Source: Phycisphaeraceae bacterium (GTDB taxonomy: Bacteria; Planctomycetota; Phycisphaerae; Phycisphaerales; UBA1924). Taken from it: a stretch of DNA of 64,000 bases. Position numbers and translations under genes: made by a program. A model generated the notes under the pieces. That model had not been told where the DNA came from. It worked only from the letters and a program-made list of their open reading frames with translations, and did no database searches. Where the stretch lies: NCBI GenBank assembly GCA_019636535.1, contig JAHBXK010000005.1, forward strand, positions 82,258 through 146,257. The letters are read 5' to 3'. Below are positions 41,378 to 51,236 of the stretch, piece after piece (the first letter of the stretch is position 1; each line of letters starts with the position of its first letter).

Positions 41378-44218
41378 ATGATCGACCCCCAACGCCCGGA
41401 TTTCACCAGCGTTCCCCACGGGCAAGACCGCCCCCAGCCGTGGTACGCGCCCATCCTCGCCGCGGTTGCGCCCGAGTCCAACGGCGCATCCTCCGGCCGT
41501 CCCGTCGTCACGGTCGTCACGCCCTACTTCAACGCCGGGCCCGAGTTCGCCGCCACCGCCCGCTGCGTGCTCAACCAGAGCCTCCGACGCATCGAGTGGA
41601 TCATCGTCAACGACGGCTCCACCGACCCCGAAGCGCTCGAACGACTCCGCCCTTTCCGCACGTGGAACGCCGACCGCGCCATCCTCTGGCCCGCCGTCCG
41701 CGTCATCGATCACCGCGTCAACCACGGCCTCGCCGCCACGCGAAACCGCGGCTACCTCCACGCCCGCGCCGACCTGGTCTTCCAGCTCGACGCCGACGAC
41801 CTCATCGAGCCAACCACGCTCGAGAAGTGCGCCTGGTATCTCCACACCCACCCCGAGGCCGGCTTCGTCAAGGGCAAGACCGTCGGCTTCGCGGGCGACC
41901 GCTACCTCTGGGACAAGGGCTTCCACGACGGCGCAGCGATGCTCGACGAGAACCTCGCAACCGCCACCGCGATGGTCCGCCGCTCTGTCCACGTCTCCGT
42001 CGGCGGCTTCGACGAGACCATGCGCGGCGGCATGGAGGACTGGGATTTCTGGATCCACTGCGCCTCGCGCGGTGTCTGGGGGGCCACCATCAACGAGTAC
42101 CTCGACTGGTACCGCCGACGCCCCACCCAGGACCGCGACTGGGCCGACCTCACCTGCGACCGCAGACAGGCGCGATTCCGCCAGCGCCTCCGCGAGCGCT
42201 ACCCCGACCTCACCCCCGACAACTTCCCCACCGCCGACCCCGCCTGGCACATGCCTATGGAGTCGGTCCGCGAGTGCGCACCGTTCGACAACCTCGTGCC
42301 GCGCACGCCCGGCAAGCGCCGCCTGCTCATGGTCATCCCGTGGATGCGCATGGGCGGCGCCGACCGCTTCAACCTCGACCTCATCCGCTCACTCACCTCC
42401 ATCCGTCCCGAAGACCGCGCCGCGATGCCCGAGCGCCTCCGCGCATGGGCCGGTCTGAACGACGACGCGGGATGGGAAGTCACCATCGCCACCACCGTCT
42501 GGGCGCCTTCGCACGGCTCGTCTCCCGTCGACATCGGCAACGAGTGGCGGCCCGAGTTCTCGCGCTTCACGCACGACCTCTTCCTCTCCCACAACTACGT
42601 CCGCCGCCCCGACACGCCCGCCTTCCTCTCCTATCTCATCCGCTCGCGCCGGCCCGACGTCGTCCTGCTCACCAACAGCAGGCTCGGCTACGGCCTGCTC
42701 CCCGCGCTCCGCGCCCAGTGCCCCGCGCCGCTCTACGTCGACTTCAACCACATGGAAGAGCCGCACTGGCGCAACGGCGGCCACCCGCGCACGGGCGCAG
42801 CCGTGCAGGAGCAACTCGACCTCTCCATCACCGTCTCCGATCACCTCCGCCGCTGGATGATCGACCGCGGCGCCCACCCCCGCCGAACCCACGCCTGCTA
42901 CATCAACGCCGACACCCGCCGCTGGCGACCCGATGCAAAGGGCCGCGCCGATGTCGATCGCGAACTCGGCCTCGACCCCGCCTCCGGCGTCCCCGTCATC
43001 CTCTACGCCGCGCGACTCTGCGATCAGAAGCAGCCGCTGGTCTTCGTCGAGTCCATCCGCCTGCTGCGCGAGATGGTCGACCCATCGTGGCGGCAGCGCA
43101 TGGAGTCCTTTTCGCGTGAGCGCGGCACGTTCGCGGAGCGCGTCGAACACCACCTCCGGCAGGAAGACGCCTACCAGCAGGCCTTGCGCGAGGCCAGGCA
43201 GCGCCGCGCCGCCGCCAAGCGCGCGGGCGCCGACGACGCACAGGTTCCCCTCCCCGTCCGCGATCCCATCGCGCGTCCCGCCACGCCCTTCGTGGCGCTC
43301 GTCGCCGGCGACGGCGAACTCGAAGGCCCCATGCGCGAGGCGATCTCCCGCGCCAAACTCGAAGAGTCCGGCCACGTCATCATGCTCGGTGCTGTCCGCA
43401 CCGACTCCATGCCCGCGTACATGGCCGCCAGCGACATCTTCTTCATGCCCAGCAAGTGGGAGGGCATCGCTCTCTCCATCTACGAGGCCATGGCCAGCGG
43501 CCTGGCGGTCGTCGGCGCCGACGTCGGCGGTCAGAGCGAACTGGTCACCCCCGACACCGGCATCCTCCTCCCCGCGCCCGACAAGATCAACGACAAGGCC
43601 CTCGAAGCCCGCGGCTACGCCTACACCCTCGCCGGGCTGCTGGCCGATCCGGCCCGCCGCGCGGCCCTCGCCGCCGCCGCGCGCGAGCGCATCGTTCAGA
43701 ACTTCGAACTCTCGAACATGCGCAACCGCATGCTCGAACTCTTCGCCCTCGCCGACGAACTCCGCCTCCGCGATCCGCGCCAACCCATCCCGCCGCGGCT
43801 CGCGCTCGAAATGGCCGCCACCACCATCGAACTCCTCCGCGTTGAGGACGTCGCCGACGGCCTCTGGGCCGAGAAGCACGGCGGGGGCGGGGTTGGCCAG
43901 GGCTCGAGAGAAGACGCCGAGCGCCGACGCCACTTCGAAGAAGCCTGCCGACGCGCGCAACTCGAACTCGCCGAACTCGAACGATCCCGCGCCTGGCGGC
44001 TCGTGCAGAGCCTCAAGAACAACCCCCTCTACGACGCCCTCGCCCGCGCACGCTGGGGCGCTGACTGGCGAACCGCCCAGCGGCAGGCCCTCGACTCCAT
44101 CCCCCCGACCGAACGCCTCGCCCGCGTCCGCGGCAGCCGGGCCTACCGCGTCATCGTCACCGCCAAGTCCTCGTCCCTCGTCCGCGCCTGCACGGGCCTG
44201 ATCAAGGGTCGCCAGTGA
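41378..44218 (+). CDS. Bifunctional glycosyltransferase, GT2-GT4 fusion
   Basis: 946 residues with two transferase domains. The GT2 domain (about 42-300) shows VVTVVTPYFNAG, VNDGSTDPEA, the DxD-like LDADD (137-141) and GGMEDWDFW (catalytic Asp region). The GT4 domain (about 315-800) begins RLLMVIPWMRMGGADRFNLD and has a strong C-terminal donor site SKWEGIALSIYEAMASGLAVV (about 691-711). An Arg/Glu-rich helical tail ends the protein (RAWRLVQSLKNNPLYDAL), a type often seen in membrane-associated glycan synthesis enzymes. Probably assembles a surface polysaccharide that the upstream sulfotransferase modifies. Donor and acceptor sugars unknown. Confidence 0.88.
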   Translation: MIDPQRPDFTSVPHGQDRPQPWYAPILAAVAPESNGASSGRPVVTVVTPYFNAGPEFAATARCVLNQSLRRIEWIIVNDGSTDPEALERLRPFRTWNADRAILWPAVRVIDHRVNHGLAATRNRGYLHARADLVFQLDADDLIEPTTLEKCAWYLHTHPEAGFVKGKTVGFAGDRYLWDKGFHDGAAMLDENLATATAMVRRSVHVSVGGFDETMRGGMEDWDFWIHCASRGVWGATINEYLDWYRRRPTQDRDWADLTCDRRQARFRQRLRERYPDLTPDNFPTADPAWHMPMESVRECAPFDNLVPRTPGKRRLLMVIPWMRMGGADRFNLDLIRSLTSIRPEDRAAMPERLRAWAGLNDDAGWEVTIATTVWAPSHGSSPVDIGNEWRPEFSRFTHDLFLSHNYVRRPDTPAFLSYLIRSRRPDVVLLTNSRLGYGLLPALRAQCPAPLYVDFNHMEEPHWRNGGHPRTGAAVQEQLDLSITVSDHLRRWMIDRGAHPRRTHACYINADTRRWRPDAKGRADVDRELGLDPASGVPVILYAARLCDQKQPLVFVESIRLLREMVDPSWRQRMESFSRERGTFAERVEHHLRQEDAYQQALREARQRRAAAKRAGADDAQVPLPVRDPIARPATPFVALVAGDGELEGPMREAISRAKLEESGHVIMLGAVRTDSMPAYMAASDIFFMPSKWEGIALSIYEAMASGLAVVGADVGGQSELVTPDTGILLPAPDKINDKALEARGYAYTLAGLLADPARRAALAAAARERIVQNFELSNMRNRMLELFALADELRLRDPRQPIPPRLALEMAATTIELLRVEDVADGLWAEKHGGGGVGQGSREDAERRRHFEEACRRAQLELAELERSRAWRLVQSLKNNPLYDALARARWGADWRTAQRQALDSIPPTERLARVRGSRAYRVIVTAKSSSLVRACTGLIKGRQ

Positions 44219-44259
44219 CTCTGCGCCCCACCCGCCCCGCGCGCCGATGATTGGGTCCG

Positions 44260-45981
44260 ATGAGCGACCCCAGCCAGCACCCCTTCGCCGACTACGACCC
44301 CGCATCCGGCCGCACCCTCGACCGCCCCGACAGCGGTGGCAGTGGGGGGGTGGGTGCGGGCGGCGTGCGCAGCAACAGCGGCGGGAACGGCGGCCCCTCC
44401 TTCCGCGCGATCCTCACCTGGTCCGTCGCCGTCGTCCTCATCGCCCTCACCTTCATCCTCCAACGCCCGGGCGCGCCCGACGCAGAAGCCACCGAGCGAC
44501 TCGTCACCGGACTCGACGTCCCCGGCGTCCCTTCCCGCCAACGCCTCCTCATCAAGATCGCCCTCGCCGGCTCCGAGCGCGGCAACATCGACACGCCCAC
44601 GCCCTTCGGCGCCTTCATCCAGCCGATGATCGACGCCGAGGCCGGCTTCAAGCACGACCGCAAGGGCGGCATCTTCTCCCCGCCTCCCGCCGCCACCGAT
44701 CCCGTCGTCATCCCCCATCGCGATCAGGCCTCCGCCGCCGACCGCCTCCGCGCCGCCATGCTCGCCGGCGCGATCAGCGGCCCCGGCGCAGCGCTCAACC
44801 GCCTCGAACTCGTTGAGCCCTTCATCGACCCCGCCTCCGACCTCGCCGTCGATGTCCGCTTGCTCTCCGACCACTTCCGCGCACTCGCCGCCGCCGACCG
44901 TGACGCCTCCCCGCTCGCCGAAGGCGGTTCCAGCGAGTCGGCCGTCCCCGACTTGCTCGACCGCCACGGCCTCTTCGCCGCCGCCGCGCTCGCCCTGGTC
45001 AGCGACGAGGCCGAGTCGCAGGTCGAATCCGCCGCGAACACCGGCAACATCATCCTGCTTGTCCTGGTGCTCTTCGGCATCGGCTTCGCCGGCGTCATGC
45101 TCGCCGGCCTGGTCCTCTGCATCATCGGACTCATCGGCCTCTCGCAGGGTTGGGTCCGCTTCAAGTTCCGCGACTGGATCCGCCGCGACGAACTCGTCGA
45201 GCGCGACCGCCTCGTCTGGGTCGAAACCCTCGTCGTCTTCCTCGCCACGTTCGCCGGCCTGAAGATCCTTCTTGGCGCGCTCGAAGCGGCCAAGGTCAAC
45301 GAATCGATCCTCTCCGCCGCGGGCCTCTTCGGCCAGTGGCTCGTGCTCCCCTCCATCTTCTGGCCGCTCGCACGCGGCGTCTCCTGGCAACGCTGGAAGA
45401 CCCACCTCGGCTGGAGCGTCCACCCCGACCCCGCCCCGAGTTCGCAGACCGCCGGCCAGCTCCCCGGCGCACCCGCGCCCTCCGGCTCCGTCCTGCGAGA
45501 AGCGGGCGCGGGCCTGCTCGGCTATTGCGCATGGCTCTTCATCTACGTCTGCTTCGCGCTCGTCTGGGCCATCGCCTACACGCTCATCAGCGAGGCGCTC
45601 GGCCTCCGCGGCCCCGGCGGCCTTCAGGACAACAAGGTCGTCGACATCTTCGGCGGCGGCGGTCCCTTCGAAATCTTCATGATCGTCCTGCTCGCCTCCA
45701 TCTGGGCGCCCGTCGTCGAGGAGACCATCTTCCGCGGCGTCCTCTTCCGCCACTGGCGGCCCCGGCTGGGCTTCTTCCTCTCCGCGCTCGCCACCGCCGC
45801 GATCTTCGCCGCGCTCCACGGCTACGGCCCCGCCCAACTCGTCATGGTCGCCATGCTCGGCGTCGGCTTCGCCCTCATCCGCGAGTGGCGCGGCTCGATC
45901 ATCGGCTGCGCGGCCGCGCACGGCCTCCACAACTTCGTCGTCTCGGTCCTGATGATCGTCCTCTTCGGGATCTTGGCCTGA
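44260..45981 (+). CDS. CPBP family intramembrane glutamic protease-like protein
   Basis: 573 residues. A polar Gly/Ser N-terminus, one membrane helix near residue 55, and a soluble part to about 260 precede several membrane segments. The CPBP domain carries EETIFRGVLFR (Glu487-Glu488), FAALHG (His520) and AAHGLHNF (His554), the complete Abi/Rce1 residue set. Family members cleave prenylated or membrane substrates, or act in bacteriocin immunity; here no bacteriocin genes are close. ATG 44260 replaces an earlier TTG at 44251 that has no advantage. Downstream hairpin at 46029. Confidence 0.85.
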   Translation: MSDPSQHPFADYDPASGRTLDRPDSGGSGGVGAGGVRSNSGGNGGPSFRAILTWSVAVVLIALTFILQRPGAPDAEATERLVTGLDVPGVPSRQRLLIKIALAGSERGNIDTPTPFGAFIQPMIDAEAGFKHDRKGGIFSPPPAATDPVVIPHRDQASAADRLRAAMLAGAISGPGAALNRLELVEPFIDPASDLAVDVRLLSDHFRALAAADRDASPLAEGGSSESAVPDLLDRHGLFAAAALALVSDEAESQVESAANTGNIILLVLVLFGIGFAGVMLAGLVLCIIGLIGLSQGWVRFKFRDWIRRDELVERDRLVWVETLVVFLATFAGLKILLGALEAAKVNESILSAAGLFGQWLVLPSIFWPLARGVSWQRWKTHLGWSVHPDPAPSSQTAGQLPGAPAPSGSVLREAGAGLLGYCAWLFIYVCFALVWAIAYTLISEALGLRGPGGLQDNKVVDIFGGGGPFEIFMIVLLASIWAPVVEETIFRGVLFRHWRPRLGFFLSALATAAIFAALHGYGPAQLVMVAMLGVGFALIREWRGSIIGCAAAHGLHNFVVSVLMIVLFGILA

Positions 45982-46028
45982 TCGCGCGGAGCGCTCCCCG
46001 CCGGAGCCACCCCTCCACTTGGGCTCCT

Positions 46029-46059
46029 TGCTCGCGGTTCCTACCCTTACCCGCGAGCA
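46029..46059 (+). terminator. 9-bp stem-loop after the CPBP gene
   Basis: TGCTCGCGG (46029-46037) pairs exactly with CCGCGAGCA (46051-46059) around 13 bases. No T-run follows, so it may be a terminator-like or leader structure of the next gene. Confidence 0.35.
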
Positions 46060-46123
46060 CGCACGCTCGGCAAACCAGACCACGCACGCAGAGCGAGACA
46101 GGCAAAGGGCGGGCATCGGGCGC

Positions 46124-47350
46124 ATGGCGAACAAGTCCAGAAAAACCCGCCGGCCCGATCGCGCTGAGCCCCAGCCGTCGGACCCGATCGAGCCCACCGA
46201 GCACGCCGCCGCGCCGCAGGCGGAGGCCCACGCCGATCCCGACCTCACCGCCCCCACCGATCCCGACCCAGATCCTCAAGCCGAGCGCAACGAGATCCTC
46301 GCCGAGGTCCAGACCGTCGACGAGCCGATCCACCTCCCCGCTCAAGCCGCTCAAGAACAACTCCCCATCCCCGCACGTGCCGACAACCCTCGCGACCCAC
46401 AACACCCACAACCCACCGCGCCCCGCACCCACCCCGGCCGTGTTCGATGGAGCGTCCTCCTCGCCGATCGCTCCCGTGCGCTCCGCCGCACGCTCACCAC
46501 CCCCCGCGCCAAGCGCACCGTCATGGCCACCGGCTTCATCGCCTTCATCCTGGCCTGCTCCTCCGTCCTCATCGTCTCCGCGCTCACCCGCGCTGAGCCT
46601 TCCTGGTGGGGCGTCGTCGATCCCGACGACCCCAAGACCCGCCAGCTCGCCGAGCAGCTCGAGAACGGCGTCACCACCCTCCTCTCAGACCCGCGCCCGC
46701 CCAACAAGAGCCGCGATCCGCGCGATCCCTGGACCGTCCGCCTCAACGCCGCCGACGCCAACGCCTGGCTCAACGCCCGCCTCCGCCAGTGGCTCGACAC
46801 GCAGGACGACATCGGCTTCAAGTGGCCCGAGCAGGTACAGGAACTCCGCGTCCGCTTCGACGACGGACGCATCTACGTTGGCGCGCGCGTCGATCAGAAC
46901 GGCGCTTCGCAGATCTTCACCGCCGCGCTCCGCCCCCGCTTCGAGGCCGACGGTGCGCTCTGGTTGCCCGCCGAGCGCATCGCACTCGGCCGCTTCGGCC
47001 TTCCCGCCACCTGGGTCCTCCCCACCCGCGCCGACGATTCGCCCGCCTCCAACGTCTCGCCCGTTGTCGATCGCGTCGGCGAGGTCTCCGAAGAGATTGC
47101 CGAACTCCCGCAGACGCGGCAGGTCCTCCGCGCCCTTGCCGGGGCCAACGCCGTCCTCAGCAACCCCATCGTCAAACTCCCCGACGGCCGGCGTGTCCGG
47201 CTCCTGGGCCTGCGCGCCCAGGGCGGCGGCCTGCTCATCACCTGCCAGACCATCGTCCGCGACGGCGCCCGCGCCGACGGCCGATCACCCGCCGAGCCTT
47301 CCCCGGCCATCGGCGCACCGCCCCCCGCGCGCACGGGCCACACGCCCTGA
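46124..47350 (+). CDS. Single-pass membrane protein, unknown function
   Basis: 408 residues. An acidic, Pro-rich cytoplasmic N-terminus (1-105), one transmembrane helix near 130-152 (VMATGFIAFILACSSVLIVSAL), and an extracytoplasmic domain from about 155. The domain contains LNAADANAWLNARLRQWLD, VRFDDGRIYVGARV and VRLLGLRAQGGGLLITCQT, a pattern of alternating helix and strand that I have seen in other planctomycete anchored proteins but cannot name. Overlaps nothing; the next gene begins 19 bases after. ATG is preceded by GGGCG only, a weak ribosome-binding site. Confidence 0.75.
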   Translation: MANKSRKTRRPDRAEPQPSDPIEPTEHAAAPQAEAHADPDLTAPTDPDPDPQAERNEILAEVQTVDEPIHLPAQAAQEQLPIPARADNPRDPQHPQPTAPRTHPGRVRWSVLLADRSRALRRTLTTPRAKRTVMATGFIAFILACSSVLIVSALTRAEPSWWGVVDPDDPKTRQLAEQLENGVTTLLSDPRPPNKSRDPRDPWTVRLNAADANAWLNARLRQWLDTQDDIGFKWPEQVQELRVRFDDGRIYVGARVDQNGASQIFTAALRPRFEADGALWLPAERIALGRFGLPATWVLPTRADDSPASNVSPVVDRVGEVSEEIAELPQTRQVLRALAGANAVLSNPIVKLPDGRRVRLLGLRAQGGGLLITCQTIVRDGARADGRSPAEPSPAIGAPPPARTGHTP

Positions 47351-47369
47351 CGTCCCTCGATAGCCCGTC

Positions 47370-47951
47370 ATGACGACCGCCGATGCGCCAAAGGACAACC
47401 CGCCCCCTCCCCCCGACCGCGCAACAGACGCTGTCGCCGAGGCCGTCGCCGCGACCTCCGCAACCTCCGCGGCCAGCACCACCCCCGCCCATGGCGCACG
47501 CGCGCGCGACCATCGCGGCCGGTGGTGCCGTCTCCGCCCCCGCGTCGGCCCCGGCGAGCAACCCGTCCACGCCGAGCGCGGCCCGGTCGATTGGTCATTC
47601 ACCATCCCCGCCCTCGGCTGCGCCACATTCGCCCTCGCCGGCCTCTGCGGCGTCGGCACGCTCGCCTACTTCGCCGTCAGCACCATCACCAAGCGCGCCC
47701 CGATCTGGATCCCCCTCTCCATCGCCGCCGCCGGTACAATCGCCTACCTCGTCTGGGCCTTCGTCCGCCGCCGCCGCCGACAAACCGCCCTGCTCGCCGA
47801 GTCCCACATCCTCCTCTGGCTCACCAAGGACCGCTGCCCCGCCTGCGGCTACTCCCTCACCGACCTCGAACCCTCACCCGACGACGGCCGCACCCTCTGC
47901 CCCGAATGCGGCGCAGCGTGGAAACTGGGCGGGCATCCCGTCGGGGGCTGA
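47370..47951 (+). CDS. Membrane protein with C-terminal zinc ribbon
   Basis: 193 residues. A Pro/Ala-rich N-terminus, two transmembrane helices (about 78-102 and 110-132), an Arg-rich turn, then CPACGYSL and CPECG giving a four-Cys zinc knuckle (about 155-187). The ribbon style CxxCGYxL...CPECG is very frequent in planctomycete membrane proteins and supports the lineage guess. Probably in one transcript with the preceding anchored protein. Function unknown. Confidence 0.8.
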   Translation: MTTADAPKDNPPPPPDRATDAVAEAVAATSATSAASTTPAHGARARDHRGRWCRLRPRVGPGEQPVHAERGPVDWSFTIPALGCATFALAGLCGVGTLAYFAVSTITKRAPIWIPLSIAAAGTIAYLVWAFVRRRRRQTALLAESHILLWLTKDRCPACGYSLTDLEPSPDDGRTLCPECGAAWKLGGHPVGG

Positions 47952-48053
47952 GCAAGGACGTGCCTGCGTGCGGGCCGTGAGTGCGCGGTCAGGTTCTGCG
48001 CCTCATCTCTCCTTCCCCCGCTCCCGCCACGCACCTCTCCCCAAACCCTTCCA

Positions 48054-48059
48054 TATCAT
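48054..48059 (+). promoter_or_regulatory. Candidate -10 box (TATCAT) for the kinase gene
   Basis: TATCAT ends 5 bases before GTG 48065. It favours this start over the earlier in-frame GTG at 47981. Confidence 0.45.
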
Positions 48060-48064
48060 CCCCC

Positions 48065-51000
48065 GTGTCCGCCGCCCACGGCCCCGCCAACACCCCCCGC
48101 CCGACCGCCATCGGGCCCTACCCCATCGAGCGCGAACTCGGACGCGGCGGCATGGGCGTCGTCTATCTCGCGCGCGACATGCGCCTCGACCGCCCCGTCG
48201 CCGTCAAGGTTCTCCCCGCCGACTTCGCCCGCGACCCCAACCGGCTCGCACGCTTCGAGCGCGAGGCCCGCTCTCTCGCCGCGCTCAACCACCCCAACGT
48301 CGCCGCCATCTACTCCATCGAGAACGCCGGCGGCTCCTCCGCCGAGACCCTCCTCGTCCTCGAGTACATCCCCGGCCGCACCCTCACCGAACTCGTCTAC
48401 CGCGGCCCGATGCCCCTCGACGAGGCCATCCGCTTCTCGCTGCAGATGACCGACGGCATCGAGGCCGCGCACGAACGCGGCGTCGTCCACCGCGACCTCA
48501 AGCCCGACAACGTCCGCATCACCCCCGACGGCGTTGCCAAGATCCTCGACTTCGGCCTCGCCACCGGCGCCGCCGGCCAGCCAGAGCCAGAAGCGGCCGA
48601 CCAGGTCCACATCTCCGAGAGCGCCACCACCCGCGCCATGGGCCTCACTCAGTTCGGCATGGTCATGGGCACCCCCGGCTACATGTCCCCGGAGCAGGCC
48701 CGCGGCCTCATCGTCGACAAACGCACCGACATCTGGGCCTTCGGATGCATCCTTTTCGAGATGCTCACCGGCGCGCGCGCCTTCACCGGCGAGACCACCA
48801 GCGACTGCATCGCCGCCGTCATCGACAAGGAACCCGACTGGTCCCTCCTCCCCGTCAGCACCCCCAACCGCCTGCGCGACCTCATCCGCCGCAGCCTCAC
48901 CAAAGACCCGCGCCGCCGTCTCCGCGACATCGGCGACGCGCGCATCGAACTCGAAGAGATCCTCAGCCGACCGCTCAGCGGCCTCTACCAGGCCGCCGCC
49001 ACCGACGGCTCCGGCCCCACGCGCACACGCATCGTCGCGCGCCTCACCCTCAAACTCCCCGAGAGTCTTCCACTCGCCAACGCCCCCGCCCGCGCCATCG
49101 CCGTCTCGCCCGACGGCTCTTCCATCGCCTACGTCACCGGCGACCGCCACCACGCGCACCTGGCCGTCCGCAAACTCGAAGAGGCCGACCCGCGCCAGGC
49201 CGCCGGCACCGCCGGCGCCGAGCGCCCCTTCTACTCCCCCGACTCGCAGAAGGTCGGCTACTTCGCCGCCGGCCGCCTGCGCCGAGTCCCCATCGCCGGC
49301 GGAATGCCCAACGTCCTCGCCTCCGCCCCGCGCCCGCAGGGCGCGGTCTGGGACGCCACCGAGCGCATCTGCTTCGTCCCCGACTGGGGCGCGCCGCTCG
49401 TCCGCATCGCCGCCCACGCCGGCGCGCGAACCCGCGGCCCTTCCTCCTCCTCCGGCTCGGGCGCTGCCTCCCGCGCCGATTCCGGCATCCGACCCGCGCC
49501 CGTCCCCACCTCCGACGCGGCCGAGGCCATGCCCGCCGCCGCCGCGTCCGCGTCAGCCCCCGCCGACAGCCCCATCGCCGAGGAACTCGAACTCCTCGCA
49601 AGGCCCGACGCAGCGATCGGTCAGCAGGCCATCCTCGACCCCGACGTCCTCCCCGGCGGCCGATACGCCATCGCCTCCGTCTGGACCGGCGCGCACCACG
49701 ACGACGCCACCATCGCCGCCATCGATCTCCGCTCCGGCGCCATCCGCCCGCTCATCCAGAACGGCTCCTCGCCGCGCTTCGCCCCCACAGGCCACATCGT
49801 CTTCGCGCGCCGGGGCACCCTGCTCGCCGTCGGGTTCGACCCCGACAAGCTCGAAGTCTTCGGCCAGCCCCAGCCCGTCGTCGAAGGCATCCTCTCAAAC
49901 GGCCTCGGCGGCGGCGTCCACGCCGCTTTCAGCGCTGACGGCACCCTCGTCTACGCCCCCGGCGAGGTCTTCGAACCGCGCGTCAGCCTCCTCGTCGCGC
50001 GCCGGGGCCACGGCGTCGAAGGCTCAACACCCACCACCACTCCTCCCGCCGATCCGCCCCTGCTCATCCCCGACCGTCTCGCCTTCGCCGCCATCTCCCT
50101 CTCCCCCGACGGCCGACTCCTCGCCGGTCAGGTCCAGGGCCCCACCGACCACCTCTGGGTCTACGACCTGCAACGCGGCGGGTCACCCATGCGCCTCACC
50201 TTCCAGGGCGACAACGCCGCCCCCGTCTTCGCCCCCGACGGCATGCGACTCGCCTTCGCCAGCAAGCGCGCCAACAAGCACCTGCTCGTCCTCAGCGCCC
50301 CGCTCGCCGGCATGCCCGGCGCAGGCTCCGCCGAGCACGTCGTCCTCTCCCACGAAGCCCCGCTCGCCCCCACCTCCTTCACCCCCGACGGCCGCTTCAT
50401 CGTCTTCACCCGCTGGCGCACCACCGGCGGCTGCGAGGTCTGCGTCACGCCCGTCACGCCCCCCGCCAACCCCGCCGAGCAGCAGACGCGCGTCCTCGTC
50501 GGCGGCCCTGGCAACTCGTGGGCCGGCGTCGTCAGCCCCGACGGACGACTCCTCGCCTTCGTCAGCGACCAACTCGGCACGCCCTGCATCTTCGTTCAAC
50601 CCTTCGACCCGCGCGCCTCCGGCGCTGAGGGCGGCTCCGGCGCACGCTGGCAGGTCACGCGCCCCACCGGCGCCGACGGCTCCGCCGCGAACGCCGCCGG
50701 CTCCGGTCTCATCGGCGGCCCGCGCTGGAGCGCCGACGGCGGCGAACTCATGTACCGCGCCGGCGAGTCGCTCGTCGCCGTCCGCGTCGCCGTCCATCCC
50801 AACTTCATGGTCGGCCGCCCGCGCCCCATGCTCAGCGGCCCTTACGTCGAGCCCGACAACCTCTCCCCCGCCTACGAGGTCTTCCCCGACTCCGACCGCA
50901 TCATCGTCATGAAGCGCGCTGAACAACCCGCCCCCGCGCGCGAACTCTGCGTCGTCCTCAACTGGTTCCACGAGCTCGCCCGCCGCGTCCCGCTCCCGCA

Positions 51001-51190
51001 GTCCGCCTCCGCCTCACGCTCCGGATTGTCCGGCGCATCGCTCTCCGGCGGCCCGCTCACCGGCCGCTCCACCTACGGCGCAGGCATGTCCGCCAACACC
51101 ACCCCGCTCTCCCCCGCCTCGGGCCAGGGCCAAACGCCCCGCAAGCCGCCGCCCGCACCGCCCAGCTCCACCGCGGGCACGATCATCTGA
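48065..51190 (+). CDS. Ser/Thr protein kinase fused to a TolB-like beta-propeller
   Basis: 1,041 residues. A Hanks-type kinase domain (about 18-280): GRGGMGVVY, Lys48, HRDLKPDN (142-149), DFG (162-164), GTPGYMSPEQA. All catalytic residues are present. From about 325 a propeller follows with repeated AVSPDGSSIAYV, FYSPDSQKVGYF, SLSPDGRLLAG, FAPDGMRLAF and FTPDGRFIVF blades. No transmembrane helix separates the two parts, so both lie in the cytoplasm. The propeller presumably recruits substrates or senses a ligand. GTG 48065 is chosen from the TATCAT box; the extra 28 residues of the longer frame look non-coding. The C-terminus is Ser/Pro-rich. Confidence 0.92.
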   Translation: MSAAHGPANTPRPTAIGPYPIERELGRGGMGVVYLARDMRLDRPVAVKVLPADFARDPNRLARFEREARSLAALNHPNVAAIYSIENAGGSSAETLLVLEYIPGRTLTELVYRGPMPLDEAIRFSLQMTDGIEAAHERGVVHRDLKPDNVRITPDGVAKILDFGLATGAAGQPEPEAADQVHISESATTRAMGLTQFGMVMGTPGYMSPEQARGLIVDKRTDIWAFGCILFEMLTGARAFTGETTSDCIAAVIDKEPDWSLLPVSTPNRLRDLIRRSLTKDPRRRLRDIGDARIELEEILSRPLSGLYQAAATDGSGPTRTRIVARLTLKLPESLPLANAPARAIAVSPDGSSIAYVTGDRHHAHLAVRKLEEADPRQAAGTAGAERPFYSPDSQKVGYFAAGRLRRVPIAGGMPNVLASAPRPQGAVWDATERICFVPDWGAPLVRIAAHAGARTRGPSSSSGSGAASRADSGIRPAPVPTSDAAEAMPAAAASASAPADSPIAEELELLARPDAAIGQQAILDPDVLPGGRYAIASVWTGAHHDDATIAAIDLRSGAIRPLIQNGSSPRFAPTGHIVFARRGTLLAVGFDPDKLEVFGQPQPVVEGILSNGLGGGVHAAFSADGTLVYAPGEVFEPRVSLLVARRGHGVEGSTPTTTPPADPPLLIPDRLAFAAISLSPDGRLLAGQVQGPTDHLWVYDLQRGGSPMRLTFQGDNAAPVFAPDGMRLAFASKRANKHLLVLSAPLAGMPGAGSAEHVVLSHEAPLAPTSFTPDGRFIVFTRWRTTGGCEVCVTPVTPPANPAEQQTRVLVGGPGNSWAGVVSPDGRLLAFVSDQLGTPCIFVQPFDPRASGAEGGSGARWQVTRPTGADGSAANAAGSGLIGGPRWSADGGELMYRAGESLVAVRVAVHPNFMVGRPRPMLSGPYVEPDNLSPAYEVFPDSDRIIVMKRAEQPAPARELCVVLNWFHELARRVPLPQSASASRSGLSGASLSGGPLTGRSTYGAGMSANTTPLSPASGQGQTPRKPPPAPPSSTAGTII

Positions 51191-51224
51191 TCCGCCCGGC
51201 GCAACGATCAGTGTCGATCGGTGG

Positions 51225-51230
51225 TACCTT
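51225..51230 (+). promoter_or_regulatory. Candidate -10 box (TACCTT) for the 51237 gene
   Basis: TACCTT ends 6 bases before the ATG at 51237, again without a ribosome-binding site. Confidence 0.4.
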
Positions 51231-51236
51231 CGAGAC

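Noticed and set aside
40681..43119. 812-codon Arg/Pro-rich frame
   Set aside because: Overlaps the sulfotransferase and glycosyltransferase genes in another frame; their motifs are clear, this one has none.
47981..48064. Upstream GTG start for the kinase
   Set aside because: The extra 28 residues look non-coding and the TATCAT box fits the later GTG at 48065.
47383..49938. 851-codon Arg/Pro-rich frame
   Set aside because: Out-of-frame shadow of the zinc-ribbon and kinase genes.
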